From the NCBI GenBank assembly GCA_023247055.1, contig JAHFHF010000022.1, positions 1 through 38,478 on the forward strand: 38,478 bases of DNA, read 5' to 3'. The notes beneath the pieces were generated by a model. It was not told the origin of the DNA and ran no database searches. It saw only the letters and a program-made list of their open reading frames with translations. This DNA is from Candidatus Omnitrophota bacterium (GTDB taxonomy: Bacteria > Omnitrophota > Omnitrophia > Omnitrophales > Aquincolibacteriaceae). Shown one piece after another: positions 15,099-27,000 of this stretch; within the stretch, counting starts at the first letter, position 1; each line of letters starts with the position of its first letter. The translations under genes and the position numbers were made by a program.

Positions 15099-18000
15099 AT
15101 GAAGCTGTGTAAAAAAATGACAGCCGTAATCTGTGTTCTGGCCATGCTTGTGACTGGCTGGACAGCGCCTGCGGTCTGCGCACAGCCGCCTATTTTAGAT
15201 ACGGCTCCGGGTTTTCCAGCCGATTTAGCGCAGCTTGAAATTCCCGAAACGCTGGGAACCCTTGAAGAGGCTTTTTTAACGGGCGGGGACCGTACGGTTA
15301 TTCTGATTCAGGACGCCCATGCTGTGCCGGATGCGCAGAAGAATATCCACAAACTCATTGCCTTTTTCCAAAAAGAATACGGCGCTGACTCTGTCGCTTT
15401 GGAAGGGGCTTCGGGCCCGCTCGACACCTTCCTTTTCCGGAAATTCCCTGATCAAGCTCTTTTGAAAAAAACGATGCGCAGGTATCACGACCGGGCGGAA
15501 CTTTCAGGTGTCTCCGCTTCGGCTCTTTTTGACGCGGGCGGTGTTGACTACCGCGGCGTGGAAGACTGGCCGCTTTATGAAAAAGGGGTCGCTCTTTACC
15601 AGAAAGCTTTGGAAAAAGAACCCGCTCTTCTGACGGTGTTTCAGGCAGAACGAAAAACCTTAGCGCGCAAAAAAGAAAAAATCTATCCGCCGGCGCTTTT
15701 GGCTTTCGACAGGCTTCTCGAAAAAAATGAGGGGAAAGCGGAATATTTAGCGGAGACGCTAAAAGCCGCAGCGGCCATTCGCCCCACGCCGGAAGGATCG
15801 CCGCTTGAAGCGCTGGTCCGGCAGATTACGGCCGCAGAAACCACGCAAGAAGAACTCGATCAGGATGTGCGCCTAGCGGTTCAGGAGTTCCGTAAAACCT
15901 TGATAGCCGCGGGCAAATCGATGCCCGTTATCTTCAATCAGCAATTCCAAGCATTTGAAACTGGGAAACTGCCGGCAGCGGCTTTTGCGCTTACCCTTCA
16001 GCAAACAGCCGCTCAAGAAAAAACCCGCATTGTCTTTGCTCCCGAACTTTTGCGCCCGATGCGAATAGAGAAAAAGCTGCGGCAAATTCGAAGCGCCAAA
16101 ATTTATGAAGATATCCAGGGCTACTTTCAGGAAGCCAAAAATGCGCTCATGACAACGCCGCAGCAGCGCGCGCTGGACCGGCGATCTCGCAACCTGATGC
16201 TGCGAGAAAAGTTAGCGAAGCTTGAGTTGACCCGGGAGGAGTGGGAAGAGATAAAAAGCTACTCTCATTTTGTCATTGCGAGCGAAGCGAAGCAATCTCG
16301 AAGCTGGGGCCGTGTAGTGGCGGGTTCCAAACCCGCCTTCACGACCGGGATTTCCTCCGACAATCTTAAATATCCTATTGCCTTCTACGAAAACGCAGAA
16401 AAACGCGAGCAGGCGTTTCTAGAGAATTTAAACAAAACTTTTGTCTCCCCAAAATCACGCGCCACGATTTTCGTCGCCGGCGGTTTCCATAGCCATGCCA
16501 TGGCCCGGCATTTGCGCGAAGAAAACATCCGCTATCTTTTGATCACACCCAAAATGGAATCGCTGCCCGAAGCAAGCGTCTATCGGGAGCAGATGCGAGG
16601 CCATGTCTCATGGCAAAATTATTTCCGTATTGAAAACGGCAGGGTTAACCTGCGCGATGCTTTTTTTCGTGTAGTGAGGGATGAGTTGTTCAAGGTAGAA
16701 GGTAGAAGGTGGAAGGTGGAAGGAAAGCAGAAAGCAAAGCAAAACATCCGGCTTTTAAAATTTTGGCGCGATGAAATCATACGCGGCCTGGCCGATGAGG
16801 GGCGGCTTGCAGAAGCTGGAAACTACACGCGGTTTCTGGATGAAGTTGCTGCCGTAAGGGCAGGTTCCGGGATCAAAGGGACAGTCCCTGGAGGAAGCGG
16901 GGACAGTCCCTGGGTTACGTCAGGGTCTTTGCTGGACCGCCTCACGCGTTTTATCGATGGCCTCAAGCATTTGGACAGTACAAAACAACTCACGGAAGAA
17001 AATATTTTTCAATTGTTAAAGGCGAATACCGTGCAAGTTCCTGCGGTCGGCAGCCAGTTTGCTGAAAGCAGCATGCTTCCCGCAAGCATTCTCGGTATGA
17101 AAAAAGTGTCAGGCGCGAGCAATTTCCGAACCGGACGTTCGGAAATACGGCTGAATCCGGCGCCGGTGATGGAGATTGGCGGCGTCAGCATCCATGGCGC
17201 AGCGGATTTTCCTGCCGCAACAGCCGAAAGCTTTGTGCGAGATTTGACCAGAGCTGGCTACGCAACGCAGGGTCTAGAACTTCAGTGGCGCGGGAAGGGC
17301 GGTAATAACTATGCATTCCAAACTCCGCAAAACCGAATTTTGAAATACGGCAGACAGGCCGGTGCAGATCCCATGGATGTGCCGCTCAAAAATTTGATAC
17401 GTGAGCACTACAATAAGGATGAACTTTTAAAATACCTGATCGCCGATACCCGTTTCATGGAAGACGCCGGCTTGCAGGACCGGCTTATCGAGCAGGAAGT
17501 GCTGGAGCCCAATCTCAATCACATTGTTTTTAAAAATATGGAGAAAAAAAATCTTTCGCTGGTTTTGAAACTGTTTAATGCGGCGGCAGACCACCGTTTA
17601 GCGGCCATGAGCCGCGGCATTTTTGAGAATGATTACAAGTTGGCCAATCTGGCTTTGGCTAGACGCAGTATTGTCAGTTCTGACACCGGCCGGCCCGAAG
17701 ATTTTGTTTTTATCGTCTATTATGATTTCGATCTCCTAACCTACGAGCCCAGAGCCGCTCAACGCTATGCGCATCATCCTGCGGGAATTCCGGCAGCCGA
17801 CATGGCGCAGACCGGGCCCAAGACACTTACGGATGCCGATTACCGCGCGCTGTCGCCGGATGGCGCCGAAGAACTTTTCAAATACTACTTTACCTACCGG
17901 TCTGTACAAGAAGTCACGGCTGTGCTGGATGAAGTCCTACTCGGTATTTTGAGCCAAGGCCGGCTTGAAACCCGGAGCCGTCTGCTGGAAAGAATGGCCG

Positions 18001-21000
18001 GCTGGATGATGGAAAACGAGCCGCAGTATCAAGGCGCTGCCGGCCGCTTATTCCGCCGCGTCGCCAGCGACGCTCAGCTTTTCAAAGACATAAGCCCGGC
18101 TATTGTCGAACTGAGCTTACTTGCGCAGCAAGAGTTTCCCGAAGCCGGTTGGCTGGAACGGATGAACTTAGTTCAGGATAACAAGCTTCGCAGGAAAGCC
18201 GCTCGGGAAGCCCGCCAAAATTATGGGACCATGATGATGCTGCGCCGGTTCTCTGCCGAAAGTCATCCGGCCATCGCGGGCGCACTGCTCGAAGAATTTA
18301 AAAATAAAAAATCAACACCCCGCCTGCGTACCCTTGCCGCGCAAGCTGTGAGTGACCTCGCACAGTTCCAGCCCAATCCCGTATTGAACAACGTGGAAGG
18401 CATGCAGAATGACAGGGCCTTTTCAGCACTGGTGCAGTATTTTCAAGGCTTGGCGCGGTCTGAGGTGCGGGGGGAGGAAGAGGGGAAAGGGAGAAATGTT
18501 TTTGAGGTCATGTGGAATGCCACCGAGGGGCATCCGTTCAAGCATCGTGTGCGGTTGTATGCCGTCAAAATGGCCGAGCTTTTTGCTCGGGATGAGGCGC
18601 AGCTTGCAAGCATCAAAAAAGATGCTAGGGATTTGCGGGTTTTTATAATGCCTGCCGATGCAAAAGGATTTCTGATGCATATGCTTTCCACCCTCTTGAG
18701 AGCCTTCTTCTTGGATTCTCCAGAACTGCTTCGTCGTTTTTTTAGCGATCTTTACCGATCTTTTTTAGAGGAAAGAGCCAGCCTCAAATCAACCGCTGAA
18801 AAATTTTCTTTTTTAAGCACAGTTATTGTTGTGATGCCGGCAATGATTTTTTTTAGAGCGGTTTGGCAGGGTTTATTGGAGATCCGAGGCGCATGGAAAA
18901 CCTGGCGTCGCATGCAACAAAAAAATTTTTTGGGATATCATGTCAAAAACGGAATTCTTTTTTGGAACCAGAATCCCCCTCTGTCGACCATTACACATGA
19001 GATCGTTCACTGGTTGTATGCGCAAAACTACATCCGCTCCGATTTCCCTGTGGTTAATTCTATCACAGCTTATTTATCGGGCCCGAAGCTAAATAAAAGG
19101 TTTTCAAAATTAGCAGAAATAGAAATGGACCAACGCGGGCATGCGATAGAGAGGGTGGAAAAAAAAATTCGCGGTGGAGAGACCGTAGAGGTGGAGGCCG
19201 ATGCCAGCCGCTTGATGGGGCATATGCTTGGTTTAGCGCTGCAGGTTGAGGAAGCGGCAATGCGCCGTTTTACGGTGAGTGGTTTTATTTTTGTGCCCAC
19301 ATGGATTTTTTTGAGAATGCAGGTATTTGAAAGGCGCGATATTTTGCAAGTGGAAGAACCCTCTCATTCACTCATGCTGCAATGGATTGAAGAGGTTTCT
19401 ACAGTTTTAGGTGCATTCCCCAACGTGACTGGTTTGGGTTGGGTTAATGCAGCAGATATTGTTAATTTTTCTCACTGGCTGGACGAACATCAGACGGTTG
19501 TTTCTCTAGAAGTTCGCCGGTATCTGCTCGATTTATTGAGAGTCTGGATTGAACGCCTGCAAAAACCCGAAATCCAAGCCCTGTTTGAACCTCTGAAGCG
19601 GCAGCCTCAAGGTGTTTCTGCAGAGGAGCGGCAAGAGAAAGCGGGTGAAGCTAGATCCGAAATGCGTCAGAAAGGAACTCAAAAGCGTATTAATGTGAAC
19701 GGGGATGCTTCGGGTGTTTCCGCTCAAAATGATCGTAGATCACTAAGCCGAGCACTAGCAGAAATGTGGTCCCCATTATCGCAAAAGGAAGCATGGATGC
19801 CAGCATGGGTTCACTCCTTTTTGATCCATAGACCAATGATTACCGCCAGAAACGCACCTGCATATAGCAAAATTATAACAGGCGGGGCAAATGACACAAA
19901 AAATTTGTTCGCATATGCCGCCGCGAGCGTAATTGAGCAAAAATTGAGCATGAGTCTTTGGATAAAATCTCTACGTGCGGAATTGAAAAAACTGGCCTCT
20001 TTCATGGGAGATAGGCTACTCGATAATTCACATAAAATCAATAATTATTTTATTTTTTATCAAATACTACTTTTCTCGCCTGCCTCGGGATTTGAAGCAT
20101 TTCGTCGTTCCGAAATGCGGGCACCGACAAACGTACAGAGCCCGCTAGAAAAAATTATGCGTGACGGGCCGCAGGCCGCACTGAATGCTTGGAAGGCCGA
20201 TTGGCTGGCGGGCGATGTGCTGACTGACCGGCTTGAGCTTTACCGGCAAAGCAAGCGGGCAATAACTTTGAGATTTTTAGACGCGGCCGGAGACCGTGTT
20301 TTAAAACCAGGTGCGGGCAAACCCATCGGAACGTATGTCACCTTTGTTCAGAATTCGGCTGAACCCGCGCATATTCAATTATTAGCCAGCAGCGGTTATC
20401 CTGGGATTGACCACAAGGAAATGATACGCGGTCTTTTGCAATGGCTGAAAGAACAGGGCGTGACCCAGGTTCGTTTGATTGATAAGGGATACGACCCGGC
20501 CAAGCCCAAAGTTCAAACGCCGGCGCAGCGTCTTTTTGAAGAGTGGGACCGCCTGCGAAGGAATGATCCAGCAGAGCCTGTCGGCGCGATTCGCATGGAA
20601 CATCAATTGAGAACGTTTCTGTTGTACCTGAATCACTTGAATCTTGATAAGTTTTTTGAAGCGGTGCGTTCTGAGATGCGCATGGAAAGAGGAAACAATA
20701 TTTTTGAGGTCATGTGGAATGCCACCGAAGGTCATCCATTCAAGCAGCGTGTACGGCTTTACGCCGCTCAAATGGCCGCATTGTTTGCGAACGACGAGAG
20801 AAAAGCGGCTATGGCCCAAAAAGAGGCCGGTCGGTTAAAAGTTTTTGTAGTTCCGCAAGAGCCGTTCAAATGGCTCTGGTATGCGTGGCAGGTCCTATTT
20901 TTGCAAAGTGTTGTTGACTTTGTTTCGCCGGCTGGCGCAAGTCTGCAATTTCTAAAAGGATATGTCCGTAAAAAAGATTGGAAATTATCCGCTGGAAGGA

Positions 21001-24000
21001 CCGCCGTTTTTTATTACATGGGCTTGGCCGGGGTTATCTATGGGACCTTTCCTTTCGGAATTATATCGAGCATAGGCGCGCTGTTATTAATGTCTGCGAT
21101 TATTGCAACGGATTGGGTGCGCACTCGCGCGGCTCGTGGTCGACATTTACGAGACGCGGTAAGCTTTTACCGTGATCAGCCGCCCTTTAGCGATGTGGCG
21201 CATGAAGTGCTTCACTGGCTCAAATATAAGAAATATATTTCCAGCGATGTGCCCCTGGCCTCCATGATATCCGCCTATCTGGATTCATCAAGGTCTCCTA
21301 AGCCGCAATCTCATGCGCTCGCCTTGAGCATTACGGATGCCGAAAGAATTCATAATGCTGTGGGCTGGATCGATGCCCGAACTCGATATTGGCTTCCTAA
21401 AGAACCTGACGAATCCTATGTGGTAGGCGACCTGCTCGGGCAGAATGCACATAGGCTGGATGCTTTATGGCGCGAAACTGGGATAAATGGATCCATTGGC
21501 CTGCCAACCTATTTTTTTATGAGGTCTCAATTGTTTGTGCATGAAGACATGATTGCCATGACTGAACCTCGTAATGCGGCCAAACTTCAAGCCATCGAAC
21601 GTTTCGTGGACCGGATCATTCATTTGTCTTCCATAGGGCATTTATCAGACAGCGCAATTTCAGAGATCATGACAGCTGTTCACCAGGAAATGACATCGTT
21701 AGAGTTGGGTAAGGATCATGAAGGCGTTTTCAGTTCTATGAGGTTTTGGCTTGAGCGGGTACAAAAACCCGAAATTCAAGCACTGTTCAAGCCGCTGCAA
21801 AATCGAAATCCATCAACTGCGGGCGGTGAGATGAATACAGCGGAGGATAAGGCGAGGTCAGAGATGCGCCGGGCGGCGGGTATTATTTCCTCGGAGACTT
21901 ATCTTGGCGGGAAGCGAAGTAATGATCCCAAAGAAAAAGGCCTATCACCGTCAATAGAACCGCAGCAATTAACATCACGCCAAATTCCATATTATTTTTT
22001 CTCCGGCGGTTTGGGGGTTGGCCCCTCCATGGATTGGGGCAATGTTAAAACACCAACGAGCGTAATGGCAACAATGCCAAAACCCAAAGCTATTCTAGCG
22101 GGCATGGGAAAGTCTGTAAATAATTTGCTGGCAATGCCGGCAGCGATAGTGACCGGCACAAGGTTAAACAGCATTTTTCCGAGTTCGAATCTTCTTAGCG
22201 GGGTTAGCATCGGCTTCTCTCCATGGGGAGGAAGCATAGCACGGGGGATCCGAGACAAGACGAGTCGTCCGGTCTTGTCGGGTACGAGCCGACCAGCGCG
22301 TTCCGAGACAAGACGAGTCAGCCAGTCAGAGCAGGTCGAAGTGCGCCCGCCCAAAAGCGGCGGCAAAGCGGATAAGACAACGCCGGCGCGTCAACGAAAG
22401 CCACCCCAGCGTTCCACCGATCTTGTAGAACTAAGAAAAATTTTAAAAACAGCGCCGGCCTTGATGCGGCGCAGCGGGGTTGGAAAAGTCATCGATGTGT
22501 CAGCCGTGAGTCTGCAAAAAAAACACCAGTGGTTTTTGGCGGAACGGCTGGAAGTCATTTATGCTGCGGGGGTAGTGCCTACCGATTGGGTTGATCATTA
22601 CCGAAAAGTTGAAACATGGTTTGAGTTATTGACCGACCTCTCAGTGAAAGTTCTGGCGCTGATTGATACGAATGGGCAAGCCCGGGGGCTTTTGCTTTCA
22701 GAAAATTACGACCAACTTTCCGATGCGCAATTCTATTTTCTGGCTTCCGTGCCGGATGCGGATGGCCGCCGGGGCAAAGACGCCTTGTTGATGGATGCTT
22801 TTGTCAAAAAAGCGAAGCCTCATTCGGAGCTTCGTTCTGAGATGCGGACAGGGGGGAAGGAGTTTATACTGCCTGCACCGGACCGGCCAACGGTGAAAGT
22901 ATGGGCAGGACAGTTTTTGCGTCTTAACTCCGGCAGCCGGGAAATTCGTATTTATGCCGATGGTTCTTGGCGCGGAGAGCATGGCCCATTAAGGGATAGC
23001 GCATTGCTTGAGGCGTTGGATCGATCTGCAAACTCTCTTGCGCAGCATCCCGAAACGGCAGAAATTTGGCAACTCAATCAAAGCCGGCGCCAAGAAGCAC
23101 TGGAAGCTTTCGGTGTTTATCCCGAATATTTGCCCTCCGTCAATGCCTCTGTGATCGACCTCGCAATCGAAGTCGATTACACGGCAGGAGTAAAATCGAT
23201 CCAGCTGGGCGCTTTTACCAAAGACGGTGTTTTTAAGTTAAATGGCCAAGAAGTTCATCCTGTCCAAGACGCTCAATATGCCAAGACATTTGAATTGATT
23301 GAGCGAGTGATTGAAAAAGGAAATAGCGCTGGGCCTGGAAAATTTTGGCTGGAACTTTATCCGGACATCGAGTCTTTATGGAAAGAGATTAAGCAGCGCC
23401 GGCAATATGTCAAAGACCTTGGTTCGGAAGAGTTTCGTCAGTTGCCCAAAATTCGAGAAGGAACGGTCGTCTGGTCATTTTTAGATCCCGGCTCAAAGCG
23501 CCCGCGTCATTTAGAGGCCAATCCGGCCACCGGCCTGATCACCGTTTACCCCGATCAAATTCCAACGGATGCAGAATATTCATTTTTGCGTCAAAAATTC
23601 GATCAATTCGTTCAGGTCAATGCCCCGGATGTTTACGCGCTGTGGCAGAAGGCCCTTGAGAAAAGGGCGGAAATCATGCAGCAAACGCAGCGGGACCCCT
23701 TTTACTTGCCTGAAGCAGGGAAGGGCATTGTCCGGATTGCCCTGCCGGACGGCTACCGCTATGTCATTGCGCCGGATCGCACGATTGAAAGGGTTGCTTT
23801 GGGCGTGACCCCCCAAAGTGAAAAGTATCCCCAATTAAGTTTAGCCAAACTGAAGGAAATCGACGAAGCCATCCAAGCCGCAAAATCTTTGAGGCCTGAG
23901 GCTGCCGCGATGTGGGACCCGGCAGTGGAACTCAATCTTAAAGCGATTGATCTCGGCTATGGCTCTTTAGCGGATCTGCCCGTACTTAAAGAAGACAAAT

Positions 24001-27000
24001 TGTGGGTCCCGCTGCAGGATAAGCCCGTCTTAGTGCTGGCCAAAGATGGAAAGATCGAGTGGTTTTTTCCGGAAACACGGCGTTTAACCCGGCAGGAAAT
24101 CGACCTTAGCGAAGCATCGATCGAAGAAATAGAGCGGCGTTTGGCCGATGAAATAACCATTTACGGGACCAACCGGTTCGAAACGCCCCTGTCTTTTTTC
24201 AGAAACGCATTCCTAAAACGGTCTTTGGTCACAAGGTTTGGCATTGCGCCGGAAGCCACGCCCCGGATCAAAAAAGAGCGGCGTTCGTCTCATGCCGGGC
24301 TGCTTGAAAGGCAGGTCGAAGATGTTTTAATCGTCCCTCTGGCCAATAACTTGACTGCCAAAGTTTATGAGGACGGCCTGATCACAGTCAATCAATTGGC
24401 GTACCGGGACGAAGATCAAAAAATCACCGGCGATATCGAAGCTGCTCTTGAAAAAGCCTCCGGGCTGCCTGAAGACATCAGGATGCCTATCCTGGAATTT
24501 TGGGAAGATGCCAAAGCCCGATTTGTACAATTGCGGCTGTTTGATTTCATGGCGGCCGATGAACTTCCCTTTCTGCTGACCGGCGTTGAAATGCGTGAAG
24601 GCTTTAGCCAGATTGATATCGACGAAGCCCTTGTGATTCCGCTTCAAGAAACGTATCAGCGCATTCTCATCAATACCCAAGGTCAAAAACTTGTGAATGG
24701 GGAATGGGCCGGAATTCCGGCAGCAGAAATGGATCTTTATTATGAAATTATGGAACGGGCCATTCAAGCCAACCCTGAACTTCGAGACCCGTGGATTGCC
24801 ACTTATGATCAGTGGGAGCCTGTTGAAGAAAAAGCCCCGCCGCAACAACCCTTGGACTGGGACCCGGATAAGCTTGACGCATCCATTGTTTCGTCCCAAC
24901 TCGTGGAGACTCCGGTAGCTTCTAAAGCCGTTGTGCGATTGCAGGCACTTCACATGCTTTCAAAACCTGCTAAGCTTGCACGCTTAAAAACAATTAAAAT
25001 CCGCTCTGAAGTCCGCGCGAAGCCGCTCCTGGATATTACCGGCGAAACGTCATTGCGTTATGCCCGGGAACTTAAACGCATTCGTGAAGAAATATTCGGG
25101 CCACGCGTGGACGAATGGCTTCGCGGGTTTACTCAAATGGGAAACTCTCAAATTATGCAAAGGGCGATCCAAGCGCTTGTGCGAGCACCGGAGTTCAAGT
25201 CCCAAGTATTGCAACGCGATGAGCCCTCTGCGCTTGCGATGATACGATTCCTCGTTCAAAGAAATATTCAGCCAGGGGTCAAAGATCTAACTCTTTTTAT
25301 CAGACAATTAAATCAGGAAATGGCTGCTCAGCCAGAACTTAGGGCTTATCGATTTCGTACGATTCTTATGTCGTTTCATGTGTATGTCCGGTTTATAGCG
25401 GCATTTAACACAAAAGAAGTGAAAGAGTATTTGATTTCAGATTTATTTGTCAACTCACCAAGAGAAGACAAGTTGGGAAAAATTGAGGCGAAAATGCGCA
25501 AGGCGATGGCTTTCCGCGCAACACTTAGAGAGATTCATAGCGCGCTGCCTAAAAATCTCAATGATCGGGTTAAACGCAAAGAAGTACAGAATGTCTATAT
25601 GACTAACGAAGCCTACTGGAGTTTTCGCCGGGCTTTAAACGATGTCCGTATGCAGCGCTATCTTGATTCTGATCGTTTTGCCCAGCTGAATCCCGAGGAT
25701 AAGTTGATAGCCATAGTTGACGCATTGCAGCATTTTGGACTGCCTGTTCCGTCCGATCATCTTGGTTACATTTTCAGCGCCTTGCCACTCCAAATAAGTC
25801 AAAGAACGTTTAAACAAGATGTGCAGCACGTCGCTTTGTCCATAGCAGTTTACCGGAGACTTAGAAGCGTCCTCGCTCTTCCTAAGGCTAGGACCTGGCT
25901 TCGGTCACCGGCATTTACAAAAATAGATAAGCGCGTGAAAACAAAAAGATTTTTGGAAAAGACTTTTGGCTATGCGCCGGATCTTAAAACGCAGCCTGAA
26001 AGAGAGTTGTGGACAGGGTTGTCTGCCGGAACCAAGCTAAGATTAATCGGGCCTGTCGTAGATAAACAGCAAGAGCGATTGCTAGCAATGGAGGCTGTCG
26101 CAAAAAAACGGCAGGAGAGATTTTTCAAATCGGAGGCACTACCAAAAAAAGCGCACAATAGATTTCGAAGGAGCAAACGTCCGAAAAACCGGATGGATAC
26201 TTTTGATTTTGCGATGGAGACTCAGGTTGACTCGACTTACGATCCGGCAACCCGAGACATTTTTGATGATATCTACATAATCTCTAATCAGCTGCCGGCT
26301 CCCGATCGTCAGCTCGGACGCCGAATCATTAATTATATTCTCAACCAAAGCGGCGCTTCTCTGCCGGGGACGATGGCGGCTGATTTGAATGTGAGGCAGG
26401 CTGACATCGAAAGAGTTTTGACAGCTTTGCGTATGAACGATTCTCTCATCATGCTGTTGATGCATGATGATCGGGGCCCGCGAGCGCGTTCCGAGGTTCG
26501 GTCCTTTGCGGCCAAGGAAGTGGAATCGATCCTGGAGCGGGAGTTTCTGCCGGGGCTTCAGAAATTTGTTGAAGATGCCAAAACAGCAACTACCCCAGAA
26601 TATGCCGACGAGGTGGCTGCTTTCCGTTTGGAAGATAGGATGCTGCGGGCCTACAAAATTCTTTTGGACGACACCGTTTCTTCTGCGGATTGGGTGGATA
26701 ACCAGACTTTTTCTTTGACGCTCAAGAATGATCAATCTCTTGAGCCGGAAAATACTGCAGCCCTGCGCCGATTGTTTGGAATGTTGCCAGGCGTTCAATC
26801 AGTTCAAAATTTTGAGCGTGAAAATCGCTGGGAGATTCGACTGAATGCGCCTGCGGGCCAGGCTCACAAAGCGGAAGTCCAAACAGCTGCGCTTTTCATT
26901 CTGGGAACTTTATTTTTGGACCCGCAAATTTTGAGCGACTTCCCGGATTTTTCAAAAACAGTGGCTTGGTTGACGGAGCATAAATACAGGGTGGAGACTT

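Larger units (their letters stand above)
15099..17150 (+). other. Module 1: signal peptide and Tiki/TraB-like module
   Basis: QDAHA at residues 71-75, VALEGASG near 103 and AGGFH at 460-464 are the conserved points, shared with both other giants and reminiscent of the TraB/ChaN (Tiki) superfamily, whose members use a conserved His/Glu set for metal or haem binding or proteolysis. The part after AGGFH (MRGHVSW...YF...G.V.LR.AF) is also shared with the right giant. RSEIR (17136-17150) ends the module. Confidence 0.6.

Noticed and set aside
16694-16723. CRISPR-like array from regularly spaced heptads (also 32986-33016)
   Set aside because: Units are contiguous 7-base repeats without spacers and lie in coding sequence.
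20382-20819. Minus-strand frame of 145 codons between the two antisense pairs
   Set aside because: It overlaps a well-supported sense module, lacks hydrophobic or domain patterns and has no counterpart in the second copy of the duplication.
24327-24953. Long minus-strand frame (208 codons) opposite the central giant
   Set aside because: Composition is that of an antisense shadow: no membrane pattern, no ribosome-binding site, no paralogue elsewhere in the window.
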